NCBI GenBank assembly: GCA_036278835.1
Contig: DASUKH010000169.1
Location: 1-23,890 of the forward strand
DNA: 23,890 bases
Direction: 5' to 3'
Source of the DNA: DATARH01 sp036278835
GTDB lineage: Bacteria; Pseudomonadota; Alphaproteobacteria; ATCC43930; CGMCC-115725
The notes beneath the pieces were generated by a model. The model worked only from the letters and a program-made list of their open reading frames with translations, did not search any database and was not told where the DNA came from. Positions 1 to 7,919 of the stretch are shown here, one piece after another. How positions within the stretch are numbered: the first letter of the stretch is position 1; each line of letters starts with the position of its first letter. Made by a program: the position numbers and the translations under genes.

Positions 1-512
1 ACCCGGCCATGCACCTCGCCGACGCGGAAAACCGTGTGCTTGTCGCCGTGCTTGCCGCCGGCCCGTGCGATATGGCCCGGCTCGTTGAGGCCGACCGTAA
101 TCGAGCTGGCGATCGATCCCAAGGTCTTGCCCCACCCGACCACCCCGGCGATGGTCTCCTCATTCATGCAGTTCTGCAATGAGACGACGTAGCCGCCCGG
201 CGCCAGGTATTGCCGGATCATCGTCGCCGCCCACGCGGTATCGTAGGACTTGGTGCAGACGAAGGCGATGTCGATCGGCTTTTCCTTGGCGAGCTGCTGC
301 ACCTCGGTGACGTGCAAGGCCCGCACCGGCACGGTGAACGGCTCAACGTCGCGCAGGTGGGTGATCGTCAGGCCGTGCTTTTTCATGTGCTCGACGTGTT
401 CCGGCCAGAAATCGATAAAGGTCACGTCCTCGCCGGCCCTGACCATGTGCGCCCCGGCATAGCCGCCGACCGCCCCGGTGCAGACCACCGCAATCTTCTT
501 GCCCGTCGCCAT
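1..512 (-). CDS. Ketopantoate reductase-like (PanE/ApbA family) dehydrogenase, N-terminal part
   Basis: The first ~170 residues of an NAD(P)-dependent 2-dehydropantoate 2-reductase family protein; the rest lies beyond the left edge. The protein starts MATGKKIAVV and has a Rossmann dinucleotide-binding loop (CTGAVGGYAGA, about residues 11-21) where the family usually has GxGxxG. It then shows the family's FVCTKSYDT segment (about 90-98) and SLQNCMNEE (about 116-124), where Asn and Glu are conserved in PanE. The ATG at 512 is preceded by an excellent ribosome site, GGAGG then a short spacer. It is the last visible gene of a minus-strand operon with the genes up to 2772. The family also contains non-pantothenate 2-oxoacid reductases, and the neighbours (PEP-mutase family, CMD, VOC) suggest such a role, so panE is not assigned. 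Confidence 0.85.
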   Translation of the reverse strand, partial: MATGKKIAVVCTGAVGGYAGAHMVRAGEDVTFIDFWPEHVEHMKKHGLTITHLRDVEPFTVPVRALHVTEVQQLAKEKPIDIAFVCTKSYDTAWAATMIRQYLAPGGYVVSLQNCMNEETIAGVVGWGKTLGSIASSITVGLNEPGHIARAGGKHGDKHTVFRVGEVHGR

Positions 513-615
513 CGTCCTTACCTCCGCCATTTCCGGCACCGCGCCGTCTCGTTCGCGATCCTAGTACGAGCCGGCGTCGCGGGGGAAGCGGCGCCCGCCG
601 GCCGCAACGACCGGT

Positions 616-933
616 TCAGGCGCGCCGGCCGCGCGGCGGACGCGCCGGTACCCGGCGGCGGGCAGGCGACGGCTTTCCCTTGGCCCGCGCCTTGCCGCGC
701 GGCCGCGCCGCCTTGCGGCCCCGCGGCCGGCGCATCGCAGCCCAGGCGCGCAGCGCAAGCGCGCGCAGATCGGCGGCGAACGCCGGCATCAACGCGAGGA
801 GGCCCAGCACCATCAGGACGCTGGCGACCCGCCCGAACCGGCCGAGTTCGCCGACCACCACGATAAATCCCAGCGCCAGGCCGAGGCCGAACAACAGGAG
901 CGCGGCCCTGGTATAGCGCAGCCGCCGCAGCAT
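616..933 (-). CDS. Small two-helix membrane protein with basic tail
   Basis: A 105-residue protein of unknown function. Two hydrophobic segments at about residues 10-28 and 36-54 look like a membrane hairpin. They are followed by a strongly basic, Arg/Lys/Pro/Ala-rich tail (about 68-105) that should stay cytoplasmic by the positive-inside rule. The start at 933 is supported by a good Shine-Dalgarno (AGAAGG with a 7-base spacer). The gene lies 36 bases after the VOC gene and about 100 bases before the PanE-like gene, all on one strand, so it is probably co-transcribed. The high GC bias of the tail could make this a chance reading frame, but the ribosome site and membrane pattern argue for a real gene. 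No family recognised. Confidence 0.6.
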   Translation of the reverse strand: MLRRLRYTRAALLLFGLGLALGFIVVVGELGRFGRVASVLMVLGLLALMPAFAADLRALALRAWAAMRRPRGRKAARPRGKARAKGKPSPARRRVPARPPRGRRA

Positions 934-969
934 CAGCCCGCCTTCTCCCGGCGCAGAATGGGGCCGTTC

Positions 970-1347
970 TCAGTAATTCGAGATCTCGATCAGATTGTCG
1001 TCAGGGTCGCGGATATAGACCGACTGGATCGTACCAATGGCGCCGGCACGCGGCCCCGGCCCGCCGACGATCGGCACGCCGCAGGTCTCCAGATGGGCGA
1101 CCACCTCGGCGAGCGGCGTCTCGGCGATGAAGCAGAGATCGCCCGAGCCGGCGGTCGGCCGGTGCGCGACCAGACCCGGGATGCCATCGGCCGGGTGCAG
1201 ATTGATTTTCTGCCGGCCGAAGCGCAATGCCGTTCGGCCTTCGCCGAAAGTGACGACCTCCATCCCCAAAACCCGCGTGTAAAAGGCGCAGGTCCGCTTG
1301 ATATCGGCAACGGTGAGGACGAGGTGGTCGAGCCGCGCGATCTTCAT
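970..1347 (-). CDS. VOC (glyoxalase/bleomycin-resistance/dioxygenase) family protein
   Basis: A single-module vicinal oxygen chelate protein of 125 residues. It opens with the typical first strand (MKIARLDHLVLTV, with metal-ligand candidate His8) and a helix ending in FYTRVLGMEV. It closes with the classic DPDDNLIEIS strand that supplies the ligand Glu near the C terminus. SGDLCFIAE in the middle marks the start of the second half. Such small VOC proteins act on diverse small molecules (glyoxalase, fosfomycin or ring-cleavage type), so the substrate cannot be read here. I chose the ATG at 1347, not one seven codons upstream, because it starts directly at the fold and has AAGGG about 7 bases upstream. 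The upstream CMD gene ends only 10 bases before it, implying co-transcription. Confidence 0.88.
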   Translation of the reverse strand: MKIARLDHLVLTVADIKRTCAFYTRVLGMEVVTFGEGRTALRFGRQKINLHPADGIPGLVAHRPTAGSGDLCFIAETPLAEVVAHLETCGVPIVGGPGPRAGAIGTIQSVYIRDPDDNLIEISNY

Positions 1348-1357
1348 GGGGCGCCCT

Positions 1358-1918
1358 TTATTCCGCAACGGCGTGCAGCCGCTCGATCGCTTCCGGCTCT
1401 TCCTCGACCTGCAACGCGTCGTTGAACTTGTTGAAAAACCCGCAAAGGGTGATGCGCAGCGTCAATTCGACAATCTGCGCCTCGCTGAAATGCTCGCGCA
1501 GCCGGGCGAACAGCGCATCGGGAATGCGGTTCGGGGTCTCCCAGGCGGCGATCGCGTATTCGACGACGAGCCGGTCGCGCGCATCGAGTTCGGGGTGATC
1601 CTGATAGTCGAGCAGGCGGTCGGCGCCTTCGGCCGACACCCCCTCGACAGTCAGGAACGGCTTGTGATGGGCCACGCAATAATGGCAGGCATTGAGCTGC
1701 GAGACGGTGACGATCGCCAGTTCGAGCACCCGCTTTGGCAGGGTCGCGGCTTCCCGCAATTCCATCAGGAGCGGCATCAAATGCCGCAACGCCGCGGGCA
1801 CGTGCGCGAATACCGCGACCTGGTTGGCGAACGGGCCGTATTGCCCGGCGAAATCGCGGTAGATGCGGGCGAGATCGGCGGGAAGCTCGGAAGCCGCGAT
1901 GTTGCGTACCCGCGCCAT
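1358..1918 (-). CDS. Carboxymuconolactone decarboxylase / AhpD-like family protein
   Basis: A 186-residue alpha-helical protein of the CMD/AhpD superfamily. It keeps the complete AhpD-type active-site pattern E-x11-C-x2-C-x3-H, with Glu66, Cys78, Cys81 and His85 (segment NACHYCVAHH). In AhpD these residues form a redox-active thiol pair with a proton relay. Proteins with CxxC of this type are usually peroxidase-like rather than true gamma-carboxymuconolactone decarboxylases, so an alkylhydroperoxidase-like redox role is most likely. The start at 1918 is preferred over upstream in-frame starts because those would run through the neighbouring PEP-mutase gene, and because GGAG lies upstream. The gene sits 14 bases after the PEP-mutase gene and 10 before the VOC gene. 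Confidence 0.85.
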   Translation of the reverse strand: MARVRNIAASELPADLARIYRDFAGQYGPFANQVAVFAHVPAALRHLMPLLMELREAATLPKRVLELAIVTVSQLNACHYCVAHHKPFLTVEGVSAEGADRLLDYQDHPELDARDRLVVEYAIAAWETPNRIPDALFARLREHFSEAQIVELTLRITLCGFFNKFNDALQVEEEPEAIERLHAVAE

Positions 1919-1932
1919 GCCCCCGTCTCCGG

Positions 1933-2772
1933 CTATTTCGCGTCGAACAGCGCTTGCGCCTCGGGATGGGTTATCGCCGGCGCGATACCGTCGAACCGGC
2001 CGGTCGTGTGCAGTTGCGCAAGGGTGTCGCGCAATTGCCCCATCGCCATCATCGTCAGAGCGGTCGCGGTGCTGGCGCGCCTGACCCCGAGCGCTTCCAG
2101 CTCGGCGACGCTCGGCGAGCCGGCCCGCACGTTGATATTGATGGGCGCGTCGAGCGCCCGCGCCAGCCGGCCCATCGTGTCCGGGTCGCGCAGCCCGATC
2201 GGATAGACGCAATCCGCGCCGGCGGCGAGATAGGCGCGGCCACGCGCCACCGCCTCGTCGAAGCGGGTTTCAGGGTCGCCGATATTCTTCAGGTACAGAT
2301 CGGTGCGGGCGTTGATGATGATCGGCACGCCGGCAGCCCGCGCCGCCTCGCGCGCCGTGGCGATCCGCGCCGCCGCCTCGGCAACCGGGCGCAACGTCGG
2401 CGGCGCGGTATGCAGCCCGTCTTCCAGGTTCACCCCGACCGCGCCGGCGGCGATGATGTCGCCGATCGAGCGGGCCAGCGCCTCCGGGGTGTCGCCGTAG
2501 CCGGTCTCGATATCGGCGGTCACCGGCACCTTGACGGTGCGGGCGATGCGGGCGGTGGCGGCGACCACCTCGTCCCACGGCGCCGCTTCGCCGTCGGCGT
2601 AACCGAGCGCCCAGGCGACCCCGCCGCTGGTCGTCGCGATCGCCGCAAACCCGGCGCCGACGACGAGGCGGGCGGTGACCGCATCCCACGCATTGGGCAG
2701 CAACAGCAGGCGCGGCCCGCGATGCATCGCGCGAAACGCTTCGGCCTTGGCGGCCTGCCCGGCCTGGTCCAT
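1933..2772 (-). CDS. Isocitrate lyase / PEP mutase superfamily enzyme
   Basis: A complete 279-residue TIM-barrel enzyme of the ICL/PEPM superfamily, which makes or breaks C-C or P-C bonds next to an alpha-oxoacid. Family marks in order: LLLPNAWDAVTARL (about 22-35), TTSGGVAWALG with the Ser-Gly-Gly phosphate/carboxylate loop (47-57), ADIETGYG with the metal Asp87 (86-93), GVNLEDG (113-119) and INARTD (153-158). The KKCGH catalytic loop of isocitrate and methylisocitrate lyases is absent, so a lyase of that type is unlikely. Oxaloacetate decarboxylase-like or phosphonopyruvate hydrolase-like chemistry is possible. It is the first gene of the minus-strand operon, with an AGGGG-type ribosome site before ATG 2772. 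No other phosphonate gene is visible nearby. Confidence 0.88.
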   Translation of the reverse strand: MDQAGQAAKAEAFRAMHRGPRLLLLPNAWDAVTARLVVGAGFAAIATTSGGVAWALGYADGEAAPWDEVVAATARIARTVKVPVTADIETGYGDTPEALARSIGDIIAAGAVGVNLEDGLHTAPPTLRPVAEAAARIATAREAARAAGVPIIINARTDLYLKNIGDPETRFDEAVARGRAYLAAGADCVYPIGLRDPDTMGRLARALDAPININVRAGSPSVAELEALGVRRASTATALTMMAMGQLRDTLAQLHTTGRFDGIAPAITHPEAQALFDAK

Positions 2773-2864
2773 GGCGTCCCCTTTCCGTCCGGGTTTCGAA
2801 CCGGTGCCCGGCCGCGACGCTATCGAATAAGATCGGCGCGCGCCATCGCAAACAGGGATTGCTG

Positions 2865-3893
2865 TTGGGAACGGGGATATTCCGGCCGGCGGCCGCGGTT
2901 TCCGGCCTCATCCTGTCGCTCGGCACCGCGCTTGGGGCCATGCCGCCGCTCGCCGGAGACGCCGCCCTCGCCCGCCTCGCCCAGGCGGAGGCGCTGCACG
3001 GCAAGTCGAGTCCGGAGCTGCTGCCGATTATCGGCGAGCTTGCCGCCTCGCAGATGCAGTCGGGGGCGCTCGCCAAAGCGGCGCACCTGCGCCGGCGCGC
3101 GCTCGACATTGTGGTGGCCGCCTACGGCAGCGGCTCGGTACGGGCAGCGGCGGCGATGGCGGCGATCGCCCGGATCGATCTCGCTCGCCAGCATTATCTC
3201 GACGCCGAACCGCTGCTGATCATCGCCGAACGCACGCTCAGCGCGGCGAAGCATCCCGACCGCTCCGCGCTGGCGGCGATCGAGGCCGGGCTCGCCCGTG
3301 TCGCGTTGGCGCGCGGCGACACCAATGCCGCCGCAGACTGGGCGCGCCGCGCGATGGAGCGCGACGCAACCGGCTCGACCGCACCCGAGCGGGCGTTGGG
3401 TGCGGTGCTGGCGCGACAGGGAAAATTCGCCGAAGGCGCGCGGATATTGCGCCGGGCGCTGGCACGGGACCGGCGCATTCACGGAAACGACAGCACCGAG
3501 ACGGCGCGCAGCCTGTCGCAACTCGGCAACCTGTACCTCCGCCAGAAGCGGGCCAAGGCGGCCCTGCCGTTTCTCGAAGAAGCGGCGGCGATCGACCGCG
3601 ATCGGCTTGGGCCGGATCATCCGTTCATCGCCGACGATCTGCACGATGTCGGCATCGCCTGCGAGGCCTTGCAGCGGGACAACCTCGCCCGCCTTTTGCT
3701 GCGCCAGGCGCTCGCCATCCTGCAACGCGGCGCCGGCCGCGCCACGCCGCGCGCCGCCTATGTCGAACTGGAGCTGCGCCGCGTGTACGAACGGGCGGGA
3801 GAGCACGCGGCAGCGCAGGCCGCATTCAAGGTCGCCCGCCCCATCCTCGATAAGACGGACGCCGAGCGGCGCCGGCGCGAAAGGAAGGCGTGA
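2865..3893 (+). CDS. Exported tetratricopeptide-repeat protein
   Basis: A protein of about 340 residues with a hydrophobic N-terminal segment resembling a signal peptide, ending near an A-x-A-like site (SLGTALGAMPP). Helical repeats of TPR type follow. Recognisable units include LGAVLARQGKFAEGARILRR, SLSQLGNLYLRQKRAKAALP and the tail of a kinesin-light-chain-like repeat with DRLGPDHPFIADDLHDVG. Such repeats are protein-protein interaction scaffolds, here probably periplasmic. There is no ATG: the frame opens with TTG codons at 2859 and 2865, and 2865 is preferred because AGGGA sits 6 bases upstream. It is divergent from the PEP-mutase operon, with about 90 bases between. The last ten residues are very basic. 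No specific function can be assigned. Confidence 0.8.
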   Translation: MGTGIFRPAAAVSGLILSLGTALGAMPPLAGDAALARLAQAEALHGKSSPELLPIIGELAASQMQSGALAKAAHLRRRALDIVVAAYGSGSVRAAAAMAAIARIDLARQHYLDAEPLLIIAERTLSAAKHPDRSALAAIEAGLARVALARGDTNAAADWARRAMERDATGSTAPERALGAVLARQGKFAEGARILRRALARDRRIHGNDSTETARSLSQLGNLYLRQKRAKAALPFLEEAAAIDRDRLGPDHPFIADDLHDVGIACEALQRDNLARLLLRQALAILQRGAGRATPRAAYVELELRRVYERAGEHAAAQAAFKVARPILDKTDAERRRRERKA

Positions 3894-3958
3894 ACTTTGC
3901 TGCGAGGTCAGATTTGAAGGGGCTTCGCGAGTCGCATCGCCGAATTCGCACCAATATT

Positions 3959-4041
3959 CCGCATTCCCGGCGAAGGCCGTGACCCACTTTTCCACATCCG
4001 GGATGTTGCACCGTAGGTCCCGGCTTTCGCCGGGAATGCGG
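3959..4041. repeat. REP-like palindromic element, copy 1
   Basis: Two 28-base arms in inverted orientation (3959-3986 and 4014-4041) flank a 27-base spacer. Against the perfect arm of the copy at 6015-6098, the left arm has two mismatches and the right arm one. The core of an intact arm is itself a hairpin, TCCCGGC-GAAA-GCCGGGA. The spacer matches the reverse complement of the other copy's spacer at about 21 of 28 positions by hand alignment, so the two copies are inverted relative to each other. It lies between the convergent TPR and LivF-like genes, where it could also limit read-through, although no T-run follows. Translated fragments of this repeat (SRRKPGP, SRLSPGM) are widespread in alphaproteobacterial genomes. 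Confidence 0.85.
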
Positions 4042-4091
4042 TTTCTTGCGTTCAGGCGCCCGTGCGCTTGCGCGGGAATAACGCGGGGTTT

Positions 4092-4817
4092 TCACGCCGC
4101 CGGCGCGGCGCCGCCCAGGTAGACGCGCTGCACCTCGGGGTTGTCGGCGAGGCTTCGGGCGGTGCCTTCGAGCACGGTGCGGCCGGTCTGCAGGACATAG
4201 CCGTAATCGGCGATGTCGAGCGCCAGCGCCACCGACTGCTCGGCGAGCAGCATCGTCATGCCCTCCTCGTGCAGGCGGGCGAGGGTATCGTAGAGCGCCT
4301 CGACGATCGCCGGCGCCAAGCCGAGACTCGGCTCGTCGAGCAAGAGCAGTTTCGGTTCGCTCATCAGCGCCCGGCCCATTGCCAGCATCTGCCGCTCGCC
4401 GCCCGACAGGGTGCCAGCGCGCTGATGGCGGCGCTCTTTGAGGCGCGGGAAGATCGCGAATACCCTGTCGAGCACGTCGGCGAGGCGGCGGCGGTCGGTG
4501 AGCGCGGTGGCGCCGAGCCGCAAATTCTGCTCGACCGTCTGCCCGACGAAGAGGCGCCAGCCTTCGGGCGACAAAGCGAGGCCGCGGCGGACCACGCCGA
4601 AGGCCGGCTCGCCCCCGATCTCGGCGCCGGCGAACTCGATCGAGCCGGCGCTCTTCGGGACGAGGCCGGCGATCGCGTTGAGGGTCGTCGTCTTGCCGGC
4701 GCCGTTCGACCCGAGCAACGCGACGACGCTGCCGGCCGCCACCTCGAGCGACACGTCGGCCACCCCGACGAGATCGCCGTAGCGCACTTCGAGATGCCGG
4801 ATGCGGAGCGCGCTCAC
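4092..4817 (-). CDS. LivF-type ABC transporter ATP-binding protein
   Basis: A 241-residue ATPase of the branched-chain amino acid transporter class, usual length for LivF. Walker A is GSNGAGKT (36-43), the LivF-typical PEGWRLF lies near 84-90, the signature LSGGE is at 137-141 and Walker B LLLLDEP at 157-163. The H-loop histidine is replaced by Gln in LLAEQSV, as is usual in LivF. It would power uptake of branched-chain or other hydrophobic amino acids or amides at the inner membrane. The GTG start at 4817 overlaps the TGA of the upstream permease (GTGA), so translation is coupled. What is odd is the partner: the permease is of the YejE/DppC class, not LivH/LivM, and no other liv gene is in view. 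Confidence 0.9.
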   Translation of the reverse strand: MSALRIRHLEVRYGDLVGVADVSLEVAAGSVVALLGSNGAGKTTTLNAIAGLVPKSAGSIEFAGAEIGGEPAFGVVRRGLALSPEGWRLFVGQTVEQNLRLGATALTDRRRLADVLDRVFAIFPRLKERRHQRAGTLSGGERQMLAMGRALMSEPKLLLLDEPSLGLAPAIVEALYDTLARLHEEGMTMLLAEQSVALALDIADYGYVLQTGRTVLEGTARSLADNPEVQRVYLGGAAPAA

Positions 4818-5968
4818 AGATTGACCTTGCGCGGATCGAACGCGTCGCGCACCGCCTCGCCGACAAAGATCAGGAGGCTCAGCATCAAGGCCAGCGTGGC
4901 AAAAGCGGTAAGGCCGAGCCACGGCGCCTGCAGATTGTTCTTGCCCTGCGCCAGGAGTTCGCCGAGCGAGGCCGAACCGGGCGGCAGGCCGAAGCCGAGG
5001 AAATCGAGCGAGGTCAGTGTGGTGATCGAGCCATTCAAGATGAACGGCATGAAGGTGATCGTCGCCACCGTCGCGTTCGGCAGGACGTGGCGCCAGATGA
5101 TCACCGGGTCGGACACCCCGAGCGCCCGCGCCGCGCGGACGTAATCGAAATTGCGCGCGCGCAGAAACTCGGCACGCACTACCCCGACCAGCGCCATCCA
5201 CGAGAACAGCAGCATCAGCCCCAGCAGCCACCAGAAATTGGGCTGCACGAAGGTGGCGAGGATGATCAGCAGATAGAGGACCGGTAGTCCTTCCCAGATT
5301 TCGATAAAGCGTTGAAAGGCGAGATCGACCCAGCCGCCGAAATAGCCTTGCACCGCGCCGGCGGCGACCCCGATCACCGAGGACGACAGGGTCAGCGCAA
5401 GGCCGAACAGAACCGAGACACGGAACCCATAGATCAGGCGGGCCAGCACGTCGCGCCCCTGATCGTCGGTGCCGAGCCAGTCGATGCCTGTCGGCGGCGC
5501 CGGGAACGGCCCCGGCGCGCTGGTGATCGTGTTGTAGCTGAACGGGATCAACGGCCAGATCATCCAGCCCTTTTCCGCGATCAGCTTGCGGACCTCGGGG
5601 TCGCGGTAGTCGGTCGCGGTCGGAAAGAAGCCGCCGAACGTCGTCTCCGGATAGGTTTGCACCACCGGGAAATACAGGTGGCCGTCATAGCTGACGACGA
5701 GCGGCCGGTCATTGGCGATGAACTCGGCGAACAGGCTGATGACGAACAGGAATAGGAAAATCCACAGCGACCAGAACCCGCGCCGGTTGGCCCTGAAATT
5801 ATCGATGCGGCGGCGGGTCAGAGGCGTGACGCGGCGGCCGAGGAACACATCGCCGGCCGGCGGCAGCTCCATCCCCGGGATGCGCCCCGGGGTGACGATC
5901 TCGGCCGCGTCCCTGCGCTGCTCCGATATTGTGTCGGTCACCTCGTCGAGAGGCGGACGGTCACTCAC
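4814..5968 (-). CDS. yejE: YejE-type peptide ABC transporter permease
   Basis: A 384-residue inner-membrane permease of the DppC/YejE class, which in E. coli pairs with YejB, YejF and YejA to import peptides such as microcin C. A first membrane helix (about residues 66-85) is followed by the long periplasmic insert typical of YejE. Then come the LGTDDQGRDVLARLIYG entry motif, several further helices and the EAA coupling loop (VRAARALGVSDPVIIWRHVLP). It ends in the family's GEAVRDAFDPRK. I chose the GTG at 5968 (protein VSDRPPLDE): in-frame codons further upstream, to 6043, fall inside the REP element and encode only repeat-derived residues. No yejA, yejB or yejF is visible. The next gene is a LivF-type ATPase, so the usual complex cannot be formed from this locus alone. 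Confidence 0.88.
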   Translation of the reverse strand: MSDRPPLDEVTDTISEQRRDAAEIVTPGRIPGMELPPAGDVFLGRRVTPLTRRRIDNFRANRRGFWSLWIFLFLFVISLFAEFIANDRPLVVSYDGHLYFPVVQTYPETTFGGFFPTATDYRDPEVRKLIAEKGWMIWPLIPFSYNTITSAPGPFPAPPTGIDWLGTDDQGRDVLARLIYGFRVSVLFGLALTLSSSVIGVAAGAVQGYFGGWVDLAFQRFIEIWEGLPVLYLLIILATFVQPNFWWLLGLMLLFSWMALVGVVRAEFLRARNFDYVRAARALGVSDPVIIWRHVLPNATVATITFMPFILNGSITTLTSLDFLGFGLPPGSASLGELLAQGKNNLQAPWLGLTAFATLALMLSLLIFVGEAVRDAFDPRKVNL

Positions 5969-6014
5969 CGGCGTTTCCGCGTCACCCTGGCATCCGCGCC
6001 ACGCCCACGAAAGA

Positions 6015-6098
6015 CCGCATTCCCGGCGAAAGCCGGGACCCACGGCGGCAACACCGCGGATGTGGGAACATGGGTCCCGGCTTTCGCCGGGAATGCGG
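6015..6098. repeat. REP-like palindromic element, copy 2 (perfect arms)
   Basis: A perfect 28-base inverted repeat: arms 6015-6042 and 6071-6098 are exact reverse complements around a 28-base spacer. Each arm holds a 7-bp hairpin with a GAAA (or TTTC) loop, so the element can fold as two small hairpins or one long cruciform. It lies between the end of asd and the start of yejE, and is inverted relative to the copy at 3959-4041. No REP-associated tyrosine transposase gene is present in the window. Confidence 0.92.
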
Positions 6099-6154
6099 AA
6101 AAATGGTGCGGCATGTGCCCGGCAAGACGTTTCGGGGCGACGCCGTTCCAGCCG

Positions 6155-7213
<1,059 letters not shown>

Positions 7214-7313
7214 CTAAAGCAACTCCGGGCGGATGGGGATTGCGGCTGCAGGCTGAATTACGCTGCCCCCCGCTGCATTACAAGCGCCCCCGCTGGCCGC
7301 GCCCCCGGTTCGC

Positions 7314-7398
7314 TGTCATTGCGAGGAGTGCAGCGACGAAGCAATCCCGAGCCGGGGCGTACTCCTCACGGGATTGCTTCGCTGCGCTCGCAATGACA
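7314..7398. repeat. Intergenic inverted repeat of a second palindromic family
   Basis: The left arm (7314-7348) and right arm (7370-7398) are reverse complements, except that the left arm carries two extra 3-base blocks and there is one G/A change. They enclose a 21-base spacer. The consensus ends (TGTCATTGCGAGG and GGGATTGCTTCG) belong to a palindromic family very common in alphaproteobacterial intergenic regions, often mis-translated as VIASAAKQS. It sits in the 215-base divergent gap between asd and the CMD gene at 7429. The remainder of the gap shows no further feature beyond the ribosome site of the plus-strand gene. Confidence 0.88.
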
Positions 7399-7428
7399 AA
7401 CCTGGGCTGAGCCGCGAAAGGAAAAGCG

Positions 7429-7830
7429 ATGGCAACCGTACCCCTGATCGACGAGGCGGCGGCGGGCGCCGAGGTGCGCGCCGTGTTCGACGACATCAAA
7501 AAGAGCCGCAACACCGACTGGATCAACAATTTCTGGCGGGCCTTGGCGAACCACCCGCCGACCCTGAAGCGGACCTGGGAGAGCCTCAAGGAGGTCATGG
7601 CGCCGGGGGCGCTCGACCCCCTGACCAAGGAACTCGTGTATCTCGCGGTCAGCGTCAGCAACGGCTGCGTCTATTGCACCGCCTCGCACGGCGCCGCCGC
7701 CAGGCGGCTCGGCATGACCCCGGAAATGCTCGGCGAACTGATCGCGGTGGTCGGCATGGCCAACGAGACCAACCGGCTCGCCGACGGCTACCGGGTTCCG
7801 GTGGACGAGCGCTTCGAAAATCTGTTCTGA
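7429..7830 (+). CDS. Carboxymuconolactone decarboxylase / AhpD-like family protein
   Basis: A 133-residue CMD-superfamily protein, shorter than the one at 1358-1918 but with the same E-x11-C-x2-C-x3-H active-site pattern: Glu68, Cys80, Cys83 and His87 in the segment SNGCVYCTASH. This suggests thiol-based peroxidase or redox chemistry rather than true decarboxylation. The ATG at 7429 follows AAAGGA by 6 bases. It is the first gene of a plus-strand run with the two-module VOC protein (89 bases downstream) and an Fe-dependent alcohol dehydrogenase. A CMD-VOC neighbour pair also occurs at 970-1918. Confidence 0.88.
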   Translation: MATVPLIDEAAAGAEVRAVFDDIKKSRNTDWINNFWRALANHPPTLKRTWESLKEVMAPGALDPLTKELVYLAVSVSNGCVYCTASHGAAARRLGMTPEMLGELIAVVGMANETNRLADGYRVPVDERFENLF

Positions 7831-7919
7831 TGCGGCTGCATGGCGCCGGCGCTTTGCGAAAGCGGGTCCGGCGCCGATAATCATTCCATTGAGGGTTTCA
7901 GGAATCGCCGGAGGACATC

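Noticed and set aside
2790..2810. T-arm-like sequence GGTTCGAAACC on the minus strand, possible tRNA 3' end
   Set aside because: The loop is 8 bases and the stem only 4; no acceptor, anticodon or D arm can be found around it.
2820..3995. Minus-strand open frame opposite the TPR gene
   Set aside because: No recognisable motif; it runs through the REP element and both ends of the TPR gene, as expected of a shadow frame.
5969..6043. Upstream extension of yejE to an ATG at 6043
   Set aside because: The added residues are the translation of the REP arm, and a GTG at 5968 gives the normal permease N terminus.
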